Shown here: piece after piece, positions 53,623-62,330 of the stretch
Numbering within the stretch: position 1 is the first letter of the stretch
How the letters are laid out: each line of letters begins with the position of its first letter
DNA from: an uncultured Caulobacterales bacterium
GTDB taxonomy: Bacteria; Pseudomonadota; Alphaproteobacteria; Caulobacterales; Maricaulaceae
NCBI GenBank assembly: GCA_947503715.1
Contig: CANNER010000002.1
Coordinates: 62,001 to 126,000, forward strand
Length of the DNA stretch: 64,000 nt
Reading direction: 5' to 3'
Program-made: the position numbers and the translations under genes
The notes under the pieces: generated by a model
The model's database searches: none
What the model was told of the DNA's origin: nothing
The model's input: only the letters and a program-made list of their open reading frames with translations

Positions 53623-55605
53623 ATGTTGAGAACGCTACTTCTAGGGTCAACTTTAATTTTGGTAGCATGTGGATCGCCCACTCCGCAAAATGAAAACCCG
53701 TCAACAGCCGTCATTCCCGCTGCGCCCGCGCCCGGATTTGTTTCAGCGTCGACAAAATCCGCAAATGACGATTTGGCAAAACGCCTCCCCTTGTCCGATC
53801 AGCAGGATTTCGAAGATGCCTCACGTGGGTTTTTGGCTGCAATCACTGCACCTGCCATTCGCGACGATGCCGGCAATCCTGTCTGGGAGATTGCGCAATA
53901 TGATTTCGTGCAAGGTCCGGCCCCGCAGAGCGTAAATCCCTCGCTCTGGCGGCAAGGGGAACTCGTTGCCAAACATGGCCTGTTTGAAGTCTCGCCCGGC
54001 CTCTATCAAATCCGGGGCTATGATCTCTCCGTCATGACCCTGATTGAGGGGAATACAGGCTGGATCATTATCGACCCGCTCACCAATGTTGAAACGGCGA
54101 AAGCCGCTTTAAAACTCGCCAATGACACACTCGGCGAGCGCCCCGTTTCCGCGATGCTTTACACGCATAGCCATGCCGATCATTTCGGCGGTGCAAAAGG
54201 TATCCTCCCCGACGGCGCGGGCGATGTGCCCGTCATTGCGCCGCAGCATTTCTCAAATGAGGCTGTGAGTGAAAATGTATTAGCGGGCAATCACATGACA
54301 CGTCGCGCAACGCTGATGTTTGGTTCGACCCTTCCGAGAAGCGCGACAGGGCATGTCAGTTCAGGCCTCGGCCCCGGCCTGCCGCGCGGCAATGTCAGCC
54401 TTATCCTTCCGACCGAAGAACTCGGTGCAGGTATCACTGAAAAGACGATCGATGGTATCCGCTTTGAGTTCATGGATATGGGCGGCACGGAAGCCCCCAG
54501 TGAGTTCATCTTCTATCTTCCAGATTTCAAAGCCCTCCATACGGCGGAAGTCGTCAGCGGAACCTTCCACAATGTCCTAACCTTGCGCGGGGCAAAGTCG
54601 CGCGATGCGCTGGCGTGGTCACAGGGCATAGACGCCATGTTGGCAGAATATGGCGCAAAGTCTGACATTACACTTGCCAGCCACCACTGGCCGAAATGGG
54701 GAACTGAGCGCGTGCAATCCCACCTGAAAAATCAACGCGACATCTACCGCTATGTTCATGACGCGACCCTGCGCGCAGCCAATAGCGGTGCGGGTATGGT
54801 TGAAGCCGCAGAAGCAATGGAAGAACCGGAATTCCTCGCGCAGGATTTCGGCGCGCGGGGCTATTACGGCACACTGAACCATAATTCGAAAGCCGTTTAT
54901 CAACATTATTTCGGCTGGTGGTCAGGCGTGCCTGCCGACTATCACAAACTACCGCCCGAAGCCTCCGCTGTGAAATATGTCGCGGCGATGGGGGGCGCGG
55001 ACGCCGTTCTGCGAACAGGTATTATGGCCTATGAGGCGGGTGATTATCGCTGGGCGGCGGAAGTTCTCAATCACCTCATTTTTGCGAAGGAAGGCGGCCA
55101 ACCCGCCAAAGACTGGCTGGCCGCAACCTATGAGCAGATGGGCTATCAGGCCGAGAGCGGAGCGTGGCGGAGCTATTATCTGACGGGGGCACAGGAACTC
55201 CGCGTCGGCCTCGTCGCCCGCAATGCGACCAATCCCGGCAGTGCAGATGTCCTGCGCTCTGTCCCAACCCGTACTTTATTGGATGCGATGGCGGTCCGTT
55301 TCGATGGCTCGAAGGTTTCGAAAACCCCGAAATCTATCAATTTCATCTTCACGGATACGGATGAAGTTTTCACAGTCGAGGTCAACCGCTCAACGGCATT
55401 GGCCCGTCCAAGTCTGTCTGACAATCCGGCCGTCACACTCACCCTAACCCGCACAGCTTTCAATAAATTGCTGGGCCAACAAGCGGAGTTTGCGGATTTG
55501 ATGAAAACTGGAGAGATAAAGCTGGATGGCACCCCCCTCGCGGCACGGGATTACCTGACAGCTCTGGAAACACCAGAGCTATGGTTTAATATCGTTGAGC
55601 CGTAG
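53623..55605 (+). CDS. Alkylsulfatase-type metallo-beta-lactamase lipoprotein
   Basis: A 660-aa protein with a lipoprotein signal (MLRTLLLGSTLILVAC). Next is a BDS1/SdsA1-type metallo-beta-lactamase domain: LYTHSHADHFGGAKG (zinc ligands H-x-H-x-D-H), PSEFIFYLPDFKALHTAEVVSGTFHN and ITLASHHWPKWG. The helical dimerisation domain follows (YGTLNHNSKAVYQHYFGWWSGVPADYHKLPPEASA), then an SCP2-like C-terminal domain. The family cleaves primary alkyl sulfates such as SDS. The frame opens at 53587, but those 12 codons coincide with a terminator-like hairpin, so the start at 53623 is preferred. Confidence 0.88.
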   Translation: MLRTLLLGSTLILVACGSPTPQNENPSTAVIPAAPAPGFVSASTKSANDDLAKRLPLSDQQDFEDASRGFLAAITAPAIRDDAGNPVWEIAQYDFVQGPAPQSVNPSLWRQGELVAKHGLFEVSPGLYQIRGYDLSVMTLIEGNTGWIIIDPLTNVETAKAALKLANDTLGERPVSAMLYTHSHADHFGGAKGILPDGAGDVPVIAPQHFSNEAVSENVLAGNHMTRRATLMFGSTLPRSATGHVSSGLGPGLPRGNVSLILPTEELGAGITEKTIDGIRFEFMDMGGTEAPSEFIFYLPDFKALHTAEVVSGTFHNVLTLRGAKSRDALAWSQGIDAMLAEYGAKSDITLASHHWPKWGTERVQSHLKNQRDIYRYVHDATLRAANSGAGMVEAAEAMEEPEFLAQDFGARGYYGTLNHNSKAVYQHYFGWWSGVPADYHKLPPEASAVKYVAAMGGADAVLRTGIMAYEAGDYRWAAEVLNHLIFAKEGGQPAKDWLAATYEQMGYQAESGAWRSYYLTGAQELRVGLVARNATNPGSADVLRSVPTRTLLDAMAVRFDGSKVSKTPKSINFIFTDTDEVFTVEVNRSTALARPSLSDNPAVTLTLTRTAFNKLLGQQAEFADLMKTGEIKLDGTPLAARDYLTALETPELWFNIVEP

Positions 55606-55607
55606 CT

Positions 55608-56756
55608 TTATTTCGGCGTGATGCGGAGCAACCGCCCACCATCATCTTCCAGCACATACAGCGCGCCGTCGAGCCCTGTTTCGACTTCGCGAATCCGGTT
55701 ACCCCATTCAAACCGTTCGGCTTCTTCCGCAGAGGGACCACGACGATTGCCTTCGCCAAATTCGACGCGGATGAGGGCCTGCGAGCTCAGACCGCCAATG
55801 AAGCCGTCGCCTTTCCAATCGGAAAAAAGATCACCGTCATAGATGGTGAATCCTGCCGGACTGATCGCTGGCACCCAATAGGCTTCCGGGCTGTTAAAAA
55901 CGGGGTTGGTATCATGATCCGGGATGTCGACACCGGAATAGTGTTTCCCGTTGGAGACAACAGGATAGCCGTAATTTGAAGACCGTACGATGTGATTTAA
56001 TTCATCGCCGTCGCGCGGACCCATTTCGTGGACCCAAAGTTGTCCATCCGGATCAAAATCGATGCCAAGCGGATTACGGTGACCGAGTGTCCAAATCTCT
56101 TTCGTAACCCCGCCTTGCCCGTAAAACGGATTATCTTCGGGAACAGATCCGTCCATATTCACACGAACAACTTTCCCCAAATTCATGTCCATATTTTGGG
56201 ACGGGGTGAATTTCTGACGCTCACCGGATGTAATATAGAGATAGCCACCGCCATCTTCCGCTGTCGCCGGGCTGACCGCCATACGGTGTCCATAATGACC
56301 GTTACCCGTCACTTTCGGCGATTGTTCCCAAACGCGTTGCGCAGATGAGAGCGAGCCGCCGCGCGCAGAGAGATTGAGGGTCATCATGTCGACAGCCGCC
56401 CCGGACAAATCATTGTTCTTCGCGTCGCGCTCAACATAGGAAATATAGACTTGGTTATTGGACGCGAAATCCGGGTGGATGATGATATCGCCCATACCGC
56501 CCTGACCGCGTTCTGTGACAGAAGGTGCGCCCGCGATTTTACCGAGCTTTTTGCCGTCACGCCCCACCAACCAGATGGCGCCTGATTTTTCCGTCACCAA
56601 CATCCGTCCATCGGGAAGTTGTGTCATGGCCCAAGGCCCGTCAAATGTATCGAGGGTCGTGATTTCAATCTTGGACCCTTTGGTCCCCGTGACAGTTTCA
56701 GCGTAAGCGGCTGTCGAGAATGACAAAACGGCGGCAGATAGTAGTAAAACGCGCAT
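55608..56756 (-). CDS. PQQ-dependent sugar dehydrogenase-type beta-propeller
   Basis: A 382-aa secreted protein with a signal peptide (MRVLLLSAAVLSFSTAAYA) and a six-bladed propeller of the soluble aldose/sorbosone dehydrogenase (YliI-like) type. Blade signatures are FDGPWAMTQLPDGRMLVTEKSGAIWLV, RGQGGMGDIIIHPDFASNNQVYISYV, GNGHYGHRMAVSP (catalytic His region), HRNPLGIDFDPDGQLWVHEMGPRDGDELNHI and LDGALYVLEDDGGRLLRI. Oxidation of sugars in the periplasm with PQQ is likely. Its stop lies 2 bp after the sulfatase stop (convergent). No PQQ synthesis genes here. Confidence 0.88.
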   Translation of the reverse strand: MRVLLLSAAVLSFSTAAYAETVTGTKGSKIEITTLDTFDGPWAMTQLPDGRMLVTEKSGAIWLVGRDGKKLGKIAGAPSVTERGQGGMGDIIIHPDFASNNQVYISYVERDAKNNDLSGAAVDMMTLNLSARGGSLSSAQRVWEQSPKVTGNGHYGHRMAVSPATAEDGGGYLYITSGERQKFTPSQNMDMNLGKVVRVNMDGSVPEDNPFYGQGGVTKEIWTLGHRNPLGIDFDPDGQLWVHEMGPRDGDELNHIVRSSNYGYPVVSNGKHYSGVDIPDHDTNPVFNSPEAYWVPAISPAGFTIYDGDLFSDWKGDGFIGGLSSQALIRVEFGEGNRRGPSAEEAERFEWGNRIREVETGLDGALYVLEDDGGRLLRITPK

Positions 56757-56816
56757 AATAATCTCCTTGCAGGAATGGGTCTCGCAATAGTTACGTTGCG
56801 AGACCCGTATCAGTTC

Positions 56817-57602
56817 CTAACCAAAGAGGTCAAAGTAAAGGATTTCAGCCTCACGTCCTTGTGAGACGGTGAGTTTTCCACCTTGAGTGATGGCGAGGCC
56901 ATCCCCTTCTTCGAGTCTTTGCCCGTTCACATCAACCGAACCACGCGCGACCTGAATCCAGCCTTTGTGACCGTCCGGTAGCACGGTTTCTGCCGACTGC
57001 GCGCCGTCAAAGGTTCCGGCATAGATCAAGCCGTCCGCCCGCATGGCGAGGGAGCCGTCCCGACCATCGGGCGAGAGGAACAATTTCAACTGCCCTGCCT
57101 TGTCTTCCGGTTTCAGGTCGAGCGTATCATATCGTGGTTCCCCGCCATCCTGATTGGGTAGCAACCAAACTTGCAGGAAATGCACGGGCTCATCTACAGA
57201 CGGGTTGAACTCGGAGTGGCGTACGCCGGACCCGGCGGACATATATTGCACGCCACCCGCCTTCACGGTCGAGCTGTTGCGCATTGTGTCCTTATGGGCC
57301 AACGCTCCGTCCAAGACGTAAGAAAAAATCTCCGCATTGTCGTGGGGATGCTCACCAAAGCCGCGTTCCGGCATGACTTGGTCATCATTGATCACGCGCA
57401 AATTTGCAAAGCCCATATGATCGGGATGGAAATAATTTGCGAAGGAAAAACTATGCGCCGAATTCAGCCAGCCGTGGTTCGCCATGCCCCGTTCATTGGC
57501 GGGACGCAGGCGGAATCCTGACGCCGCTGGAAGAGCGGCATTCGCTGTTGTGGCAGTTGCGGCGGCAGCTGTCGTGGCCGCCATCATTGTACGTCTGGTC
57601 AT
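56817..57602 (-). CDS. Pirin family protein with N-terminal Tat-like leader
   Basis: A 261-aa bicupin. The core matches pirin/YhaK quercetinase-type proteins: FHPDHMGF, GFGEHPHDNAEIFSYVLDGALAHKDT (metal His/Glu residues), GSGVRHSEFNPS, and FLQVWLLPN. The N-terminus MTRRTMMAATTAAAATATTANA is unusual for the family: twin Arg followed by a hydrophobic Ala/Thr stretch, like a Tat signal. AAGGAG lies six bases before the ATG at 57602, so the leader is translated. It follows azoR within 10 bp (the reading frames overlap if an earlier ATG is used). Electrophile or quinone metabolism is suggested by the operon. Confidence 0.87.
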   Translation of the reverse strand: MTRRTMMAATTAAAATATTANAALPAASGFRLRPANERGMANHGWLNSAHSFSFANYFHPDHMGFANLRVINDDQVMPERGFGEHPHDNAEIFSYVLDGALAHKDTMRNSSTVKAGGVQYMSAGSGVRHSEFNPSVDEPVHFLQVWLLPNQDGGEPRYDTLDLKPEDKAGQLKLFLSPDGRDGSLAMRADGLIYAGTFDGAQSAETVLPDGHKGWIQVARGSVDVNGQRLEEGDGLAITQGGKLTVSQGREAEILYFDLFG

Positions 57603-57612
57603 GTGCATCTCC

Positions 57613-58188
57613 TTAGGCTGCAAGTTTCAAAATGTCATTTTTAGCAGAAGCAAGTTTCGCCTCCGCATTTCGGCCCAGCGCATCGGCGGCGATAACGGTG
57701 ACGTCATCTATGCCGATAAAATGCAGAGCCTGTTTTATCCAAGGCGTTGCGAAGTCGATATCAGAGCCGACGGGGGTACCACCGGACGCGATGACGACAA
57801 CCGCCCGCTTTCCAGACAATAATCCAACCGGACCCGTGTCTGTATATTTAAACGTCACGCCAACGCGCGCGACCATATCGAACCATGCTTTGAAGGCTGC
57901 AGGAACGCCGAAATTATAGATCGGTACACCCAGGACAAGAATGTCCGCGTCTTTGACTTCAGCGACCAGCGCATCGGAATAGGCCAGAGTGGCCGATTGC
58001 TGTGCTGTCCGCTCATTTGGGGGCGTGAAATTGGCCGCGATCCAGTCCCCATCCACATGCGGGACAGAGGTTGTCAGATCTCGCTCACTCACGTCACCTC
58101 CGAGCTGCTCAAGGACGGCCGCAGAGAGTTTGCGGGTCACAGAACCGTCCTGACGTCCACTGGATTGTATTGAGAGTATCTTTGTCAT
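57613..58188 (-). CDS. azoR: FMN-dependent NADH-azoreductase
   Basis: A 191-aa flavodoxin-fold protein: MTKILSIQSSGRQDGSVTRKLS (FMN phosphate binding), the VLGVPIYNFGVPAAFKAWFDMVARVGVTFKYTDTGPVGLLSGKRAVVV core, and the SGG-T loop. AzoR reduces quinones and azo compounds with NADH. A TTG two codons upstream is an alternative start. The middle gene of doxX - azoR - pirin, next to a divergent LysR regulator, a common arrangement for quinone or electrophile stress. Confidence 0.92.
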   Translation of the reverse strand: MTKILSIQSSGRQDGSVTRKLSAAVLEQLGGDVSERDLTTSVPHVDGDWIAANFTPPNERTAQQSATLAYSDALVAEVKDADILVLGVPIYNFGVPAAFKAWFDMVARVGVTFKYTDTGPVGLLSGKRAVVVIASGGTPVGSDIDFATPWIKQALHFIGIDDVTVIAADALGRNAEAKLASAKNDILKLAA

Positions 58189-58194
58189 TTTCAA

Positions 58195-58617
58195 TTATCC
58201 TTTTCTGTTATCGAGGGCGAACGTGCCGGCGCCAAAAGCGGCTAGGAGACCTAACCCCCCTGCAATCGAGATGTTCTTCAGAAACATGATTGTCTGGATT
58301 TGGTCCGAGAAATCGAAGTGAAACATCAGGGCGCTCAGTCCGGCAAAGCCTGCGAGAAGCACCGCTGCAATCCGTGTCTGCCAACCAATGATGATCGCCA
58401 GCGGCGCGAGAATTTCGAGGGCAATCACGATCGGCAATAACTCACCCGGCACGCCGACAGATTCCATATAACCCTGCGTTCCGGCATATTGACCGAGCTT
58501 GGTCAGACCTGAGATCAGGAAGACGGAGGCCAGCGCGGTTCTGGCGACGGGAGGGATGTAAGTCTGCGTGAGACGCTCCAGCGTCTTAGTGGGTTTAGAA
58601 AGCGTTGCGGTTGTCAT
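58195..58617 (-). CDS. DoxX family membrane protein
   Basis: A 140-aa protein with four transmembrane helices. DoxX features are VARTALASVFLISGLTKLGQYAGTQGYMESVGVPGELLPIVIALEILAPLAIIIGWQTRIAAVLLAGF, the FHFDF pocket and the final helix with IAGGLGLLAAFGAG. Some DoxX proteins bind quinones, and the family often sits with azoreductases or pirins. The frame extends 21 codons upstream, but the ATG at 58617 gives a normal family start. First gene of the operon reading leftward. Confidence 0.9.
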   Translation of the reverse strand: MTTATLSKPTKTLERLTQTYIPPVARTALASVFLISGLTKLGQYAGTQGYMESVGVPGELLPIVIALEILAPLAIIIGWQTRIAAVLLAGFAGLSALMFHFDFSDQIQTIMFLKNISIAGGLGLLAAFGAGTFALDNRKG

Positions 58618-58703
58618 GGTCTTTGCCTTTCGAGCTTGTGAATTTCGATGAAGTAGATTTAGGTGTTTACACTTCGGCACAGAAGACGTGCATTTCGCAA
58701 ATC

Positions 58704-58726
58704 ATTGTTCTATAGTTGGCAACAAT
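58704..58726 (+). promoter_or_regulatory. LysR-type operator (ATTGTT-N11-AACAAT) overlapping the regulator start
   Basis: ATTGTT (58704-58709) and AACAAT (58721-58726) are perfect inverted half-sites spaced by 11 bp, the T-N11-A arrangement recognised by LysR proteins. The right half-site overlaps the ATG at 58725. It lies about 90 bp from the doxX start, so it may control both directions. Confidence 0.65.
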
Positions 58727-59609
58727 GTTGAATACTGAAGACCTTTCCATTTTCACTGACATCGCGCGGGCGGGCTCCATCTCCCGCGCGGCAAACCAGC
58801 GGGGTCAGTCAAAATCCGTTCTGTCGCGGAAGCTTTCCGACCTTGAAGCCAGACTTGGTGTGACCCTGATTGCGCGGACGACCCGGGCGATGCACCTGAC
58901 GGATGCAGGCGCGGAGCTGCTAGAACGCGCGGAGTCCATTTTGGATGAGTTGTCCGATGCGGAAAGCGCTGTACGTGAGGATTCCTCCGCGCTGAAGGGG
59001 CGTTTGCGGATTGCGGCGCCGCTCTCTTATGGTCTCTCGGTCCTGCAACCCATTCTCTCGCAATTCATACGCGACCACCCTGAGGTCAAAGTCGAGATTG
59101 ATTTCTCGGACCGCAAGATTGATCTTGTCGAAGATGGATTTGATGTGGCGCTGCGGATCGGCGTGCTGACAGATAGCAGCCTGATTGCCCGCAAGGTCAC
59201 ACCCGTTGGTCACACGGTTGCCGCGAGTCCGGCCTTTTGGGATAAGCATGGACGGCCGACACATCCTGATGAGTTGGCCAAGCTCTCCGCGCTTCGCTAT
59301 CTCAATTTGAAAACACCCGGCGCAATTCCGTGGTGGGGACCGAAAGGCACGCGCGGAACCGTCCATCCACCCGTCGGTGTGCTGGCCGGGAATGGCGATT
59401 TCCTGGCGGGACTCGCCCATGATGGTTGCGGGTTTATGGTCGAGCCGGATTTCATCCTTGCGCCGTGGCTGGAGAGCGGAAAACTGGAAGCGGTCCTCAC
59501 GGATTATGCTTGGTCGCAAATGAACCTTTATCTCGTCTACCCTCCGACACGTCGCACGGCCGCGAGAACGCGGGCTTTCGCCGAGGCTGTTTTGGACGCG
59601 CTGGGCTAA
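58725..59609 (+). CDS. LysR family transcriptional regulator
   Basis: A 294-aa regulator: N-terminal winged HTH (MLNTEDLSIFTDIARAGSISRAANQRGQSKSVLSRKLSDLEARLGVTLIARTTRAMHLTDAGAELLERA) and a periplasmic-binding-protein-like effector domain from about residue 85 (GRLRIAAPLSYGLSVLQPILSQFIRDHPEVKVEIDFSDRKIDLVEDGFDVALRIG). It belongs to the CrgA/DgdR-like group of LysR proteins that often regulate divergent oxidoreductase operons. The frame opens three codons earlier with a TTG, but the ATG at 58725 gives a normal start. Likely regulates doxX-azoR-pirin and itself. Confidence 0.92.
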   Translation: MLNTEDLSIFTDIARAGSISRAANQRGQSKSVLSRKLSDLEARLGVTLIARTTRAMHLTDAGAELLERAESILDELSDAESAVREDSSALKGRLRIAAPLSYGLSVLQPILSQFIRDHPEVKVEIDFSDRKIDLVEDGFDVALRIGVLTDSSLIARKVTPVGHTVAASPAFWDKHGRPTHPDELAKLSALRYLNLKTPGAIPWWGPKGTRGTVHPPVGVLAGNGDFLAGLAHDGCGFMVEPDFILAPWLESGKLEAVLTDYAWSQMNLYLVYPPTRRTAARTRAFAEAVLDALG

Positions 59610-59619
59610 TAAGCAAATA

Positions 59620-59643
59620 AAAAAGCCCCGCCGGGGCGGGGCT
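59620..59643 (-). terminator. Intrinsic terminator of the TonB-dependent receptor gene
   Basis: AGCCCCGCC (59624-59632) pairs with GGCGGGGCT (59635-59643). On the minus strand the stem is followed by a run of U (59617-59623 as A on the + strand). It lies 23 bp past the receptor stop and also just after the LysR stop, but a T-run exists only for the minus strand. Confidence 0.88.
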
Positions 59644-59666
59644 ATCTATCATCAATCGGCCAAAGC

Positions 59667-62330
59667 CTAGAATTCGATATCTACACCCGCATAAAGTAGC
59701 CGCCCACGGGGATCATGAACTTTGGAATCAAACCCACCATTTGTGAAGACCTGTGGTGGGTCCTCATTCAAGGCGTTTATGACGCCGACATTCAAGGATG
59801 TGGCCTCTCCCAGTGCATCGAAATATTGGCCGATATTAAGGCTATAACGTCCATCAATTGTAAAGTGGTCGTCAATTCTTTGGTTCGCATTCTGATCATC
59901 TTCATATGATTCAATATAACGGCCAAACACATCCAAGCGATGCGCGCCTGACATCAAATTGAAGCCTGTGTTGAAGCGATTCTTCGGCACAGATGTTCCA
60001 AAGTTTGTGAAGTTACGGTTACCAACACCACTGACGTCACCCGCCTGAGGGTCCTCAAGGTCATAGTCAAATACGATCGTGCCCTGAATAAACGGCACAA
60101 TAGTCACGGAACCTAGTTCCGCTTCATAGCTGACACCGTAATCCAAACCACTTGTTTGAACGGAGGAGGCGTTCACAAAATTTGTGTTCACCTGAACAAT
60201 AGATCCACCTGCGTTTCGGACAACACGGTCTGCGTCCAGTGGATCAAGATTTGTAACAGCTTGGAAGTTCTCAGCAATAATCACATCGGTAAAGTCAAAA
60301 TTATAGACATCCATATCTATCCGCAAACGATCTACAGGCTCCCACGTAAAACCAAGATTGATGGCTTCCGACTCTTCAGGTGTCAGGTCCGGATTACCTA
60401 AAGTTCGAATGCCGGCAAATGACGTCGCGCCGTTACGAGACGGATCGCTGACTTGGTTTAGCGCTGTCTGCTGCCCATTTTGCTGGTAAACCGTTGGCGC
60501 TCTAAATGAGGTCGAGAAAGAGCCTCGCAAGGACAGGCGGTCCGTTGCTCGCAGCAGAGCGGCAAATTTAGGATCAAGCGTTGAGCCAATAGCTCCCCCA
60601 TAATCCTCATAACGTAGCGCCGCTTGTAGCTCGAGACGGTTATCCCAGAATGGCATGTTAACCTCACCAAAAATGGCGTAAACATCCTGTGAACCTTCAA
60701 AGTCCTGATCGCCGATCAAAAAGCCGAAATTATCTCTCTGGGAATTCGCATCAAATTCACCCGTGAAATCTTCTTTGCGGTATTGAACACCGAGAGCCGC
60801 GGCCAGACCGCTATCCCCGACTGTACCAGAAACCACACCTTCAATGACTTGCAATTCGGATGTCAGGTCCCGCACCTGTGTACCAATGATGAAGTCTTCA
60901 ACTTCGGCACTGTTAGGCGCCGACGTAAAGGATGTTGAGAATGGGTTGAAGAAGGTACCGGCCGCAATGCCGAAACCGCTACAGGCGTCTGACCGGAAAC
61001 CATCCAAAGCACAGCGGAACTCGTCCACTAATGTATCCTCGGTGTTGATGACGTGATTATTCTCAGCCTGAGTGTAAGAGAGGCGCCAATTGTAATCTTC
61101 GTTAAAATCGCCTTCTAGTCCCGTGCTAATGCGCCATGTTTCCGACTCTGTCAGGTTCGGTGAAACCTCTGCTCCGTTACCAAAGGCACGCCCGAGGAAT
61201 ACGGCTCCACCAGGTGCTAATGGCGCTAACGGGCCTGCAAAGATCGTATTTGGGTGATCTGCGGGCACAACTCCACCCAAGAGGAAGGGGAAGGAAGGCG
61301 AGTTACCGCGGATAGCTTCATTATCCGCATAACTAAACTGACCGTCCCACCGAATAGTGTCCGTCAAATCGAAGTCAGCACGCACAAGACCTGTTAGTCT
61401 TTCTTCCTCCGCAACCAGATTAAAGAAGTCACCAAAATCAAAACCGCAAGTCCCGCCGTCAAGTGGCAGTCCGCCCAAGGCACTGCCCGGAGCAAGCACG
61501 TTCGGGAATCCGCCAACTGCAGCACATCCGGGATCAATCAAGGGTAAACCCGCAGGTAGAGGCCCACCCAAAGGAACGAAAGCACCGGGGTTGCCCAAGG
61601 CCGATGTATCATCTTGTGGTCGCGACAAACGCTTTTCTGCCGTCGTCAACGGGGACCGATCTGTATAGCTGAGCGCACCCATAATATTGCCACGATCAAA
61701 GTTTTTACCGACCATGCCTTGTAGGATGATTTCATCCGCACTGCCTGTGCCGTCAACGAACTGATATTGCGCATTCAAACGCACACCATCAAAATCATCG
61801 AACGTGGTGAAGTTGGCCACGCCGGCAACAGCGTCAGACCCATAAGTCGCCGAGGCGCCGTCTTTCAAAATTTCAAGATTTTCAACAGCAATCAAAGGAA
61901 CAAGCGACGCCGTGTCAACAAAGTTGAAACCACCATTATTTGTCGCAGCTGAAAGAACCTGACGCCGTCCGTCCAAGAGGACAAGTGTCGATTGAACACC
62001 CAAACCGCGCAGATTGATGTTGGATGTACCGGTTGTCCCGTTCTGTGTAAAAGCGTCCGGATTATTTTCAGACCCCGTATTAATGGTAAGTGTTTGCGTC
62101 AGGTCAGCGATGTTTTTCGCGCCCGTGCTGCTGATATCTGCTTCTCCAAGGGAGACAACCGGAGAGGCGCGATCCGCTTGCGCTTGCCTCCGAATAAGCG
62201 TTCCTGTGGCAATCACGACGTCTTCCGTCATGGAAGTTTGAGAGTTGTCCTGTGCAAAAGCAGTGGAACCTGAACCGATGGCCGTCACAAGCGCAAGCGC
62301 ACTGGCGGATAGAGAAGCAAATGTCTTCAT
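59667..62330 (-). CDS. TonB-dependent receptor
   Basis: An 887-aa outer-membrane receptor with a signal peptide (MKTFASLSASALALVTAIGSGSTAFAQ), an N-terminal plug (DVVIATGTLIRRQAQADRASPVVSLGEADISSTGAKNIADL..., LRGLGVQSTLVLLDGRRQ, AVENLEILKDGASATYGSDAVAGVANF) and a 22-strand-type barrel ending in an aromatic residue (VDIEF). Two Cys-containing loops occur (GCAAVGG, CGFDFG and CALDGFRSDACSGFG). It belongs to the large OAR/sugar- or oligopeptide-type group common in aquatic alphaproteobacteria; the substrate is unknown. A palindrome lies in its upstream region. Confidence 0.93.
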   Translation of the reverse strand: MKTFASLSASALALVTAIGSGSTAFAQDNSQTSMTEDVVIATGTLIRRQAQADRASPVVSLGEADISSTGAKNIADLTQTLTINTGSENNPDAFTQNGTTGTSNINLRGLGVQSTLVLLDGRRQVLSAATNNGGFNFVDTASLVPLIAVENLEILKDGASATYGSDAVAGVANFTTFDDFDGVRLNAQYQFVDGTGSADEIILQGMVGKNFDRGNIMGALSYTDRSPLTTAEKRLSRPQDDTSALGNPGAFVPLGGPLPAGLPLIDPGCAAVGGFPNVLAPGSALGGLPLDGGTCGFDFGDFFNLVAEEERLTGLVRADFDLTDTIRWDGQFSYADNEAIRGNSPSFPFLLGGVVPADHPNTIFAGPLAPLAPGGAVFLGRAFGNGAEVSPNLTESETWRISTGLEGDFNEDYNWRLSYTQAENNHVINTEDTLVDEFRCALDGFRSDACSGFGIAAGTFFNPFSTSFTSAPNSAEVEDFIIGTQVRDLTSELQVIEGVVSGTVGDSGLAAALGVQYRKEDFTGEFDANSQRDNFGFLIGDQDFEGSQDVYAIFGEVNMPFWDNRLELQAALRYEDYGGAIGSTLDPKFAALLRATDRLSLRGSFSTSFRAPTVYQQNGQQTALNQVSDPSRNGATSFAGIRTLGNPDLTPEESEAINLGFTWEPVDRLRIDMDVYNFDFTDVIIAENFQAVTNLDPLDADRVVRNAGGSIVQVNTNFVNASSVQTSGLDYGVSYEAELGSVTIVPFIQGTIVFDYDLEDPQAGDVSGVGNRNFTNFGTSVPKNRFNTGFNLMSGAHRLDVFGRYIESYEDDQNANQRIDDHFTIDGRYSLNIGQYFDALGEATSLNVGVINALNEDPPQVFTNGGFDSKVHDPRGRLLYAGVDIEF

